Shown piece by piece: positions 31,539-38,290 of a stretch of 64,000 nucleotides of DNA. This DNA comes from Burkholderiales bacterium (lineage in GTDB: Bacteria; Pseudomonadota; Gammaproteobacteria; Burkholderiales; WYBJ01). The notes under the pieces were generated by a model. It searched no databases and was not told where the DNA came from. It saw only the letters and a program-made list of their open reading frames with translations. The position numbers and the translations under genes were made by a program. How positions within the stretch are numbered: the stretch's first letter is position 1; every line of letters begins with the position of its first letter. The stretch is from positions 1 through 64,000 of the forward strand of contig JADLAC010000051.1 in assembly GCA_020848435.1 (NCBI GenBank), in the 5' to 3' direction.

Positions 31539-32981
31539 TCAGCGTCTGAACAGGGCTTCGCCCCATTTCTTGCGCACGGCGTCGAGCGCTTCGGGCGAGC
31601 TCTTGGTCGACTGCGGGAACTGCTTGATCCAGCTCCACGGGCGGCACGCGTCGATGACGGCGGTCGAGCAGGTGTAGTCGCCGGCCTTGCGCTTTTCTGG
31701 TTCGAGCCGCGGGTCCGAAGCCATCGACAGCCGGTTGCTCAGGATGTCGATCTGGCTCTTCGGATCGCAGCGCGTGCCCATCGCCCACAGCACCTGGGAC
31801 ATGTTGGTGGGGTCGATATCGTCATCGACGACGATGATGAAGCGGCCGACGTGCGTGGCCCCCTTGTAGGTGCCGGCGGCAATCAGCGCCGCCTGCTTCA
31901 CGTGGCCGGGGTACATCTGCTTGAGCGAGACCACGACCATCGTGCGCCGGCGGGCTTCGTTCACGAACGACACACCCTGCACGCCCGGTATCTGCCGGTC
32001 GAATTCAGCCCACAACTGCGCCGAGAGATCGAGGCCGGTCGTGAGATTGTCATCGTGCGTCCCGACTGACATCGGCACGCCGAGCAGGATCGGGTTGTTC
32101 CGGTGCAGGATCGCCTTCACTTTCAAGATCGGGTGGGGCGTGCGGCCGCCGGTGTAATATCCCTCCCACTCGCCGAATGGCCCTTCCATGCCGTTCTCCC
32201 GCTCCGGCGGCGGCATCTCGCCTTCCAGCACGATCTCGGCATCCGCGGGGATGGGCAGATCCACGGTCTCGCCGCGCAGCGTCTCCACCGGCCGCCCCAT
32301 CAGACCGCCCGCCCAGTCGTATTCGCTTACGCCGACCGGCACGGCGGCGACCGAGGAGAGGTAGAGCTGAGGACCCTGGCCACAGACGATCGCGGTGGGG
32401 CAGCTCAGACCGCGGTCCCAGTACTTCTTGGCGATGATCCCGCCATGGTGGCCGGGGACGGCGTGAAAAGTAACGGTCTTGGCGTCGATGATCTGGGAGC
32501 GGTAGGTACCGAGGTTCACCCAACCGCTGTCCGGGTCCTTCTGCACCACCATGCAGCCCGTGCCGATATAGCGGCCGCCGTCATGTTCATGCCACAGCGG
32601 GGTGGGAAATCTCAGCACATCGACTTTGTCGCCGGTGAGCACGTTCTCCTTTACCGGGCCGGAGCGCACCTGAACCGGAGCGACCAGCTCGATCGTCGCG
32701 GCCTTCTCTTTCCATGCGCGAATCAGGTCGAGGCCTTTCAGCTCGAGCGGCAACCCCAGCGCCAGCGCTACGCGGCGCGTGGAAGTGAATGGATTCGCGG
32801 CGACGCGGTAGCCGCGCGGGTAATCCTGGATCTCGTCGAAGACGAGAAACGGCGAATCGGGCAACGCCAGCGCGAGCTCCGCGATGCGCCCGATCTCGAC
32901 GTTCCAGTGGGCGCCCTTGAGGGTCTTGCACTCACCGATGCTGTGAGCCTTGTCTATGAAATCCCGCAGATCTCCGACCAT
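31539..32981 (-). CDS. UbiD-family decarboxylase (1)
   Basis: Prenylated-FMN-dependent (de)carboxylase acting on aromatic or alpha,beta-unsaturated acids. The 480-residue product has full family length, the signature DLRDFIDKA start, HEHDGGRYIGTG, and the catalytic acid pair Glu266 and Glu271 in EGPFGE, whose spacing matches Glu277/Glu282 of Fdc1. I use the ATG at 32979-32981, which has GGGTGGGAG directly upstream. It needs a UbiX flavin prenyltransferase, not seen in this window. A predicted promoter and operator lie upstream; a Bug receptor gene follows. Confidence 0.88.
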   Translation of the reverse strand: MVGDLRDFIDKAHSIGECKTLKGAHWNVEIGRIAELALALPDSPFLVFDEIQDYPRGYRVAANPFTSTRRVALALGLPLELKGLDLIRAWKEKAATIELVAPVQVRSGPVKENVLTGDKVDVLRFPTPLWHEHDGGRYIGTGCMVVQKDPDSGWVNLGTYRSQIIDAKTVTFHAVPGHHGGIIAKKYWDRGLSCPTAIVCGQGPQLYLSSVAAVPVGVSEYDWAGGLMGRPVETLRGETVDLPIPADAEIVLEGEMPPPERENGMEGPFGEWEGYYTGGRTPHPILKVKAILHRNNPILLGVPMSVGTHDDNLTTGLDLSAQLWAEFDRQIPGVQGVSFVNEARRRTMVVVSLKQMYPGHVKQAALIAAGTYKGATHVGRFIIVVDDDIDPTNMSQVLWAMGTRCDPKSQIDILSNRLSMASDPRLEPEKRKAGDYTCSTAVIDACRPWSWIKQFPQSTKSSPEALDAVRKKWGEALFRR

Positions 32982-33025
32982 GTCTCCCACCCTGGATCAA
33001 TGATATTGGCAACGCCCGGCGACGC

Positions 33026-33044
33026 CTAACCGCTCAGCGAACAT
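33026..33044. promoter_or_regulatory. IclR-type operator candidate (site 2)
   Basis: Minus-strand ATGTTCGC-TGA-GCGGTTAG matches the perfect palindrome of site 1 (ATGTCCGC-N3-GCGGACAT) at 7 of 8 and 5 of 8 arm positions. It lies about +16 to +34 relative to the predicted start of the ubiD-like gene 1 transcript, the same placement as site 1 relative to its promoter. Confidence 0.45.
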
Positions 33045-33065
33045 CTTTGCCCGCTCCGTGAAGGC

Positions 33066-33094
33066 ATTATGGCCGCGATCGTGTGCTTGTTCAA
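33066..33094 (-). promoter_or_regulatory. predicted sigma-70 promoter of ubiD-like gene 1
   Basis: On the minus strand TTGAAC (33089-33094) and CATAAT (33066-33071) are separated by 17 bp, each one base or so from consensus. Transcription would start near 33059, about 78 bases before the ATG at 32981. The -35 box overlaps the iclR stop codon. Confidence 0.5.
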
Positions 33095-33891
33095 CCGCGG
33101 CCGGCCGCGCCGAGGACGCGCCCCTGCCGTGGGATCGCGCTGCGGATACGCTCGGCGACCTGTCGCAGCGGCACCAGGAAGCGCAGGCGCGCGGAGTCCT
33201 CGTCGTAACTCCCGGCAATGAGGCTCACGTTGATCGCCGCGACGACGTTGCCCGTACCGTCTCGTACCGGCACGGCGATTCCCGCAATGGCGGCGTCCAA
33301 CTGGCCGTCGACCCAGGCATAGCCCTTGGCGCGAACGTCTTGCAGCGTCCTGCGCAAGGCTGCCGCCTTCGAGATCGATCGCGGCGTATACGGCCTGAGC
33401 TCGGCGCTCTTCAGGTAGCGTTCGAGGGCGGCGGGCTCCAGGAATGCGAGCAGAACGTGACCGAGCGATACGACGTGCGCGGGCAGGCGGCTGCCCACGG
33501 AAAGACCCGTGGCGAGAATGCGGCGCGACGGAATGCGCAGCACGTAAACGATATCGGTGCTGTCCAGCACGGCCATCGAGCACGATTCGTGGACTTCGCT
33601 GCGCAGCTCCTCGAGCGCCGGCTGCGCATAGCGCCAGAACGGCAGCGAATCGAGGTACAGCAAGCCGAGCGCGAGCACCCGCGGCGTGAGCCAGAAGAGC
33701 TTGCCGTCGGTCTGGGCGTAGCCCTGCTCGCACAAGGTCATCAGGAGCCGCCGGGCGACGCTGCGCGGCAGCACCGCGGCCGCGGCGATCTCGGCCGTGG
33801 TCTTGCGCGGCGAACCCTGTCCCATCGCCTCGATGACCTTCAGCCCGCGTGCGAACGCGCGCACGAAGTCTTCGCTTTCCGGTGTCGCCAT
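33091..33891 (-). CDS. IclR-family transcriptional regulator
   Basis: A 266-residue dimeric or tetrameric DNA-binding regulator. Residues ~8-70 form the winged helix-turn-helix (TTAEIAAAAVLPRSVARRLLMTL), and residues ~85-255 the IclR effector-binding domain (SCSMAVLDSTDIVYVLRIPS; PVRDGTGNVVAAINVS). The ATG at 33889-33891 is chosen because the HTH begins shortly after. IclR proteins of this type sense small organic acids. It sits between two UbiD/Bug units, all on the minus strand, and a palindrome recurs at their promoters. Confidence 0.92.
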   Translation of the reverse strand: MATPESEDFVRAFARGLKVIEAMGQGSPRKTTAEIAAAAVLPRSVARRLLMTLCEQGYAQTDGKLFWLTPRVLALGLLYLDSLPFWRYAQPALEELRSEVHESCSMAVLDSTDIVYVLRIPSRRILATGLSVGSRLPAHVVSLGHVLLAFLEPAALERYLKSAELRPYTPRSISKAAALRRTLQDVRAKGYAWVDGQLDAAIAGIAVPVRDGTGNVVAAINVSLIAGSYDEDSARLRFLVPLRQVAERIRSAIPRQGRVLGAAGRG

Positions 33892-33961
33892 TGCGATGTT
33901 CCTTGCGCCGCGCTTCGATCCTCGACCGGGAGGGGCCTGCTGGGCTCTGCCGAGGATGCTG

Positions 33962-33980
33962 ATTTCCGCCCCGTGGTTAT
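33962..33980. promoter_or_regulatory. weak IclR-type operator candidate (site 3)
   Basis: ATTTCCGC-CCC-GTGGTTAT, 71-89 bp upstream of the iclR ATG, agrees with site 1 at 7 of 8 bases in the left arm and 5 of 8 in the right. It could mediate autoregulation. No convincing promoter was found beside it, so it may be chance. Confidence 0.28.
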
Positions 33981-34050
33981 CGGCTGCCCAACACGCCGCA
34001 CGCGCCACAGCAACGCGGCAGCAAGCGCCCGATTCCGGGAGCGCACCGGC

Positions 34051-35688
34051 TCAATCGCGCTTCGCCCAGGCGCAGAAATGCGGCCCACCCGGAAACTTCT
34101 GCTTCGACTGCAGCTCGCCAGTGCGCTGATAGTCGCCCTGCAGGGCCCACGCGGCCTTCTGCTCGTCCTCCGCATGCCAGTAGCCGAGGTTGCGGCCGTA
34201 GTACGGCTCCCTCAGCTTCAGTTGCGGAAAGCCCAGCTCCTTCCAGATCTCCGCGGCGCGGTCCATGAATTCCCTCTTGGGCAGCGAAACCGGGGGCAGC
34301 GGCCACTTGACGGTCGCGTCCATCAACAGATACGACTGGGTGGGCAGCTCCGGGACGTGTTGCTCGCGTGCACGCTCCAGCACATCCATGGGCGCGAGCG
34401 AAACATCGGTCAGGCGGTTCGATGGGCGGGTGACGATGCGCGTGTCGCGATGCGGCTGATATCGGGTCGAGAACGCCCAGACGATGGAATCGAAATCGTC
34501 GACGTCGATGTCGTCGTTCACCGCGACCACGATCTTGCCGTCGGGTCGATGCTTGAGTATCGCGTCGAAGATCCTGTTGACCTCCTCGCTCGATGTGCCT
34601 TGCGTCACCTGCACCACGGCGTACTGCATCGCGTTGGACATCTCGACGATGGAGAACTTCGTGACGCGCTCGAAGCCGAGGGCGTAGCGCAAGTGCTTGT
34701 ACGTGCTGGCGGCGTTGCCCAGGCAGCGGATCTTGCTGCTCTCGCTGGGCTGGAACTGGCTGATGAAGCTGAGCAGCACCGGGCGTTTGCGATGGGTGAT
34801 GCAAGTCACCGTGAAATACGGTCGCGGCTGCGTGAGCGACATGTAGCCGATAGCCTCGCCGAACGGCCCCTCGTTCTCGAGCTCCGAGGTGTCGATCACG
34901 CCTTCGATGACGATTTCCGCATGCGCCGGCACTTCCAGGTCCACCGTCTTGCACTTGACGACCTCGAGCGGCTCACCGGCGAGCGCCCCTGCCATGGCGA
35001 GCTCGTCGGTATCGATCGGGTAATCGACCGCGGCGCAGTAGCCGACCGACGGCGGACCGCCGATCACGATCGCCGCCTCGAGCGGCTGGCCTCTTTCGCG
35101 CGCCTTGTTCCAGTGCACCGCGATGCCGCGCCCCGGAGTACAGAAGTCGAGTCCGGTCTTGGCCGGAGACTTCAACAACATGCGGTAGATGCCGACGTTG
35201 CGAATACCGCTGTCCGGATCCTTGGTCACCCAGCAGGGTCCGGTGAACGCGGGACTCGGATCCCAGCCGGGTGTGGAAATGGGCACCGGGAATTCGTCGA
35301 GGCCGCCATGCTCCAGCAGGCTCGCGCCGACATGCACCTCGTCGTGGACCGGGCCATGATCCACCAGCTTCGGCTCGATCGGGTTGCACTCGGTACGCGC
35401 CCGCAGCTCGAGGATCTCTTCGCGCGGCAGCTTCAGCCCGAGCGCATAGATCTCTTCACTGCCGCCCAATGCGCCCAGCACGACGCTGCCGGCGTACTGC
35501 CTGCCCTTCGCGTCGGTGACGTTCTCGAACGAAAAAGCGGTCCGCTCGCTCTCGGGCAAGCCGCGGAATTGCAGACTGACGAGCGGCACGAGCTCGGTGT
35601 CTTTGTTGATCGAGCGCGCAACGCGGCGCAGCTTGCCGTGCCGCTCGAGCGTCGCGAGATACTCCCTGATGTCTTTGTAGTAGGCCAC
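34051..35688 (-). CDS. UbiD-family decarboxylase (2)
   Basis: Second prenyl-FMN-dependent decarboxylase, 545 residues, longer than the others because of a C-terminal extension (REFMDRAAEIWKELGFPQLK onward) seen in UbiD relatives for aromatic acids. The catalytic acid pair is Glu273 and Glu278 in EGPFGE. The GTG at 35686-35688 has AAGGAG seven bases upstream and is preferred over an ATG-like start seven codons earlier. It follows the Bug receptor gene 3 by 10 bp, so the two form one operon from the promoter region at 36.7-36.9 kb. Confidence 0.88.
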   Translation of the reverse strand: MAYYKDIREYLATLERHGKLRRVARSINKDTELVPLVSLQFRGLPESERTAFSFENVTDAKGRQYAGSVVLGALGGSEEIYALGLKLPREEILELRARTECNPIEPKLVDHGPVHDEVHVGASLLEHGGLDEFPVPISTPGWDPSPAFTGPCWVTKDPDSGIRNVGIYRMLLKSPAKTGLDFCTPGRGIAVHWNKARERGQPLEAAIVIGGPPSVGYCAAVDYPIDTDELAMAGALAGEPLEVVKCKTVDLEVPAHAEIVIEGVIDTSELENEGPFGEAIGYMSLTQPRPYFTVTCITHRKRPVLLSFISQFQPSESSKIRCLGNAASTYKHLRYALGFERVTKFSIVEMSNAMQYAVVQVTQGTSSEEVNRIFDAILKHRPDGKIVVAVNDDIDVDDFDSIVWAFSTRYQPHRDTRIVTRPSNRLTDVSLAPMDVLERAREQHVPELPTQSYLLMDATVKWPLPPVSLPKREFMDRAAEIWKELGFPQLKLREPYYGRNLGYWHAEDEQKAAWALQGDYQRTGELQSKQKFPGGPHFCAWAKRD

Positions 35689-35698
35689 GCTAGGCTCC

Positions 35699-36676
35699 TT
35701 ACGTCGCACCGTCGCGGCGAAGGTCCTTCACCGCATCGGTCCATCTGCCGAGACTCTGGGCGAAATACGGCGCGAACTCCGCCGGCGGCATGCCCACCCC
35801 GGTCGCCTCACCCAGATCGTAGCCGAGCGCTGCGTACTGGCTTCTCACACTCTCGGACTTGAGAATCGCGGCGAGCTCGCCATAGAGCCTGTCGACCACC
35901 GCGGCCGGCAGGCGCGCCGGGCCGAACATGCCTATCCAGGCGAGCCACTGAAAGTCGACGCCCGCCTCGGCCAGGCTCGCCGTCGCGGGGAGCTGGACCG
36001 TGCGCTTCTTGCTGGTGACGGCAAGCGCGCGCAGCTTTCCGGCGCGCAATTGCGCGAGCGCCGGCGTGACGGTCACCACGACCAGCGGCACTTCCCCGGC
36101 AACGGCAGCGATGATCGAGGGGCCGCTGCCCTTGTAGGGAACGTGCACGATATCCACTCCGGCTTTCTTCTTGAACAGCTCGGTGGCCACGTACATCGGC
36201 GGCGAGCCCGAAGCGTATGCGAGCGCACCGGGCTTGGCCTTCGCCAGCGCGAGCAAGTCCTTCATCGATGCCGCCGGCAACGAGGGATGCGCCGCCAGCA
36301 CGAGCGGGTCCGCGACCAGCATGGTGATGGGGGTGAAGTCCTTCAGCGGATCGTACGGCAGGCGCCCGTACAGCTCGGGGTTGAACACCATCGCGGATAC
36401 CAGGAACGTGTAGCCGTCGGGCGCTGCGCGCGCGACATATTCCGTGGCGATCATCGAGTCGGCGCCGGGTCTGTTTTCCACCACCACGGGACGGCCCAGC
36501 CGTTCGGCGAGCCGCGGTGCCGCGATGCGCGCCAGGGTATCGTTGCTGCCGCCGGGCGGATAACCCACCAGCAGGCGTATCGGCTTGGACGGATAGCCCT
36601 GCGCCACGGCGGCAGAGCAGGCAAGCCCCAGCGCGCACGACGCCAGCAATGTCCGGACACCGTGGCGGCCTTTCAT
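35699..36676 (-). CDS. Bug-family substrate-binding protein (3)
   Basis: TctC/Bug-type periplasmic receptor of 325 residues with a Sec signal peptide (cleavage near AAVAQ) and signatures PIRLLVGYPPGGSNDTLAR, VENRPGADSMIA and VPYKGSGPSIIAAVAG. The second of two close ATGs (36674-36676) is chosen because GGGGAGG lies six bases upstream of it. First gene of an operon with ubiD-like gene 2; no TctAB permease is nearby, so it probably serves a permease encoded elsewhere. Confidence 0.9.
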   Translation of the reverse strand: MKGRHGVRTLLASCALGLACSAAVAQGYPSKPIRLLVGYPPGGSNDTLARIAAPRLAERLGRPVVVENRPGADSMIATEYVARAAPDGYTFLVSAMVFNPELYGRLPYDPLKDFTPITMLVADPLVLAAHPSLPAASMKDLLALAKAKPGALAYASGSPPMYVATELFKKKAGVDIVHVPYKGSGPSIIAAVAGEVPLVVVTVTPALAQLRAGKLRALAVTSKKRTVQLPATASLAEAGVDFQWLAWIGMFGPARLPAAVVDRLYGELAAILKSESVRSQYAALGYDLGEATGVGMPPAEFAPYFAQSLGRWTDAVKDLRRDGAT

Positions 36677-36723
36677 GCGCATCCTCCCCTTCTGCCATTG
36701 CCCGTCTAGCGAACCATCGCGTC

Positions 36724-36767
36724 CGTCAGACAGGCTGACGTTACGCCGCCGGCCACGCCGCTGTCAA
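36724..36767 (-). promoter_or_regulatory. candidate promoter region of the Bug3-ubiD2 operon
   Basis: On the minus strand a perfect -35 TTGACA (36762-36767) faces only a weak -10 (TAACGT, 36738-36743, 18-bp spacer). A hairpin-forming inverted repeat CGTCAG-N5-CTGACG (36724-36740) overlaps the presumed -10 and start and could be an operator of a different type. Confidence 0.32.
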
Positions 36768-36827
36768 TCGCTGCCCGCGGCAACCGATGCCAGAGCTTAC
36801 GTGGTGCGCCCAGTAAAGCGGCAGCGG

Positions 36828-36857
36828 TTGACAGCCCCGAGCGCCGCACGCTCTAAT
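36828..36857 (+). promoter_or_regulatory. sigma-70 promoter of the MaoC pair
   Basis: Perfect -35 TTGACA (36828-36833), 18-bp spacer and -10 TCTAAT (36852-36857, 5 of 6 matches). Transcription would begin near 36864, 61 bases before the first MaoC ATG. Two palindromes overlap or immediately follow the start. Confidence 0.6.
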
Positions 36858-36874
36858 GTTCGTCGAGTGGACGC
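36856..36874. promoter_or_regulatory. degenerate operator copy (site 4)
   Basis: ATGTTCGT-CGA-GTGGACGC resembles site 1 at 6 of 8 and 5 of 8 arm positions and its centre lies 22 bp (two helical turns) from the centre of site 1. It overlaps the -10 box end and transcription start. Tandem sites on one DNA face are usual for tetrameric IclR proteins. Confidence 0.33.
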
Positions 36875-36877
36875 ATT

Positions 36878-36896
36878 ATGTCCGCCCAGCGGACAT
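36878..36896. promoter_or_regulatory. perfect IclR-type palindromic operator (site 1)
   Basis: ATGTCCGC-CCA-GCGGACAT is a perfect 8-3-8 inverted repeat at about +15 to +33 of the predicted MaoC transcript. Position and symmetry suit a repressor site, most likely for the IclR regulator 3 kb away. Confidence 0.57.
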
Positions 36897-36924
36897 CGCC
36901 AATCTGACGCCCCGGGAATGAGCC

Positions 36925-37395
36925 ATGGATGCGAGCTTCGAAACCGATTTCTGGAAGGACGCGCAGCTGCGCAAGAAATGGGACGACATCGTCCCCGGCG
37001 AGCCGCGCAAGACCATGCCTTACGTGCTCACGCTGGAGGCGATCCAACGCTACTGCCGCTCGGTGGGCGATCTGCATCCGCTGTATTTCGACGAGGAATA
37101 CGCGCGCAAGAGCGCTTACGGCGGTCTCGTCGCGCCGCCCTCGATTCACATCCTGCTCATGTTTTCCTGCACCCCCGCCGACGACTGGATGCGCAGCCCC
37201 GGGACCATCAACGCTGGCCAGTCGTGGAGCTACAACGTGCCGGCACGTCCCGGCGACACGATCACGCTCCAGGCGCGCGCGCTCGACAAGTTCATCAAGA
37301 AGCAGCGCCTGTTCGTCGTCCACGATAACGTCTTCTTCAACCAGCACGGAGCCGTGATCTGCTCCGGCCGCGGCTGGACCATCCGCCCGCAATGA
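36925..37395 (+). CDS. MaoC-like hot-dog dehydratase subunit, N-terminal type (FAS1-like)
   Basis: A 156-residue single hot-dog protein of the MaoC/FAS1-like dehydratase type. The motif that carries the hydratase Asp/His dyad in active MaoC proteins (GDxNPLHxD) reads GDLHPLYFD here, so the histidine is replaced by Tyr, as in the non-catalytic half of two-subunit hydratases. The active half is encoded 10 bp downstream. Together they probably hydrate or dehydrate a beta-hydroxyacyl-CoA. Expression is predicted from the promoter at 36828-36857. Confidence 0.85.
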   Translation: MDASFETDFWKDAQLRKKWDDIVPGEPRKTMPYVLTLEAIQRYCRSVGDLHPLYFDEEYARKSAYGGLVAPPSIHILLMFSCTPADDWMRSPGTINAGQSWSYNVPARPGDTITLQARALDKFIKKQRLFVVHDNVFFNQHGAVICSGRGWTIRPQ

Positions 37396-37405
37396 GGAGA
37401 TCAGC

Positions 37406-37855
37406 GTGACCGACCTTTTCGACCAGCTCAGCGCGGGCGATGCGATCCAGGGCGAGCCGTTCCAGGTGTCGCGCGACACCATCCGCGCCTTCTGCGACGC
37501 ATCGCTCGATTACAACCCGCTGCACCTCGACGACGACTACATGCGCGGCAGCTTCGGGCGGACGCATTTCGGCGGCGTCATCATGCACGGCATGACCAAT
37601 TTCGGCCTCATCACGCGCATGCTGACCGATTGGGCATACTCCGCCGCGGCGGTCCATCGCCGGTTGGAAACCCGCTGGGTTTCGCCCGTCAAGCCGGGAG
37701 ACACGATCCAGCCGCACGCCACCATCATGGCGAAGCAGGTGACCGCCGGATCGCGCTGGGTGACGCTGAGCATCGAAGTGCGCAACCAACGTGAGCAGAA
37801 GGTCGCGGCCGGCGAAGCGCTGGTCGAATTCCCGCGTCAGGCCGCAAGCGTCTGA
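37406..37855 (+). CDS. MaoC-family (R)-specific enoyl-CoA hydratase subunit, catalytic
   Basis: A 149-residue hot-dog hydratase with the intact dyad in FCDASLDYNPLHLDDDY (Asp and His) and the GGVIMHGMTNFGL segment. The start is GTG at 37406 with GAGGAG eight bases upstream, which lies within the stop region of the previous gene, so the two are translated together. It likely pairs with the preceding subunit as a heterodimer. Substrate unknown; context with UbiD and IclR genes suggests a step in acid catabolism. Confidence 0.88.
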   Translation: MTDLFDQLSAGDAIQGEPFQVSRDTIRAFCDASLDYNPLHLDDDYMRGSFGRTHFGGVIMHGMTNFGLITRMLTDWAYSAAAVHRRLETRWVSPVKPGDTIQPHATIMAKQVTAGSRWVTLSIEVRNQREQKVAAGEALVEFPRQAASV

Positions 37856-38290
37856 CGGAGGTCCCGCGGCGACCCGCCTGCGCCACGCGCTGGCGGATTC
37901 GCCTTGCGCCCGGCGCGTTCGAATCGCAACGGCGCATCGGTAGCATGCTCGCGCTGGCCCCGCTCTCAGTTCTTGCAGACCTCGCCGAGCGGCGCTGACT
38001 GCGTGGCGAGAGGATGCGTTCCCTCCGCTCTGCCCGCCGCGCGCAGCGTCGTGCGCAAGCGACTTCGCGTGCAGGCAGCGCGCATTGGTGGCGCACGGCT
38101 TTTCGCCGATAATGCGGCTGCCGCAACTTGCATCCCAGGTGGTCACGTCCATGCGAGCAGGCTGCCCCGCACGCAACCCCCGGCATAAGCCGCGCCGGCT
38201 GGAGATGGTCCAAGCAAAGCATCCGGCCACTCCGTACGCACGCCCGGCGCATCCTGATCGCGAGAGGTATCGGCTTCGTTCGCCCATCGC
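37856..38290. other. 435-bp intergenic region without recognised genes
   Basis: Between the MaoC pair and the DUF748 gene, both on the plus strand. Short open frames exist on each strand but none has an initiation signal or recognisable motif. No terminator with a T run and no convincing promoter were found. Confidence 0.4.
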
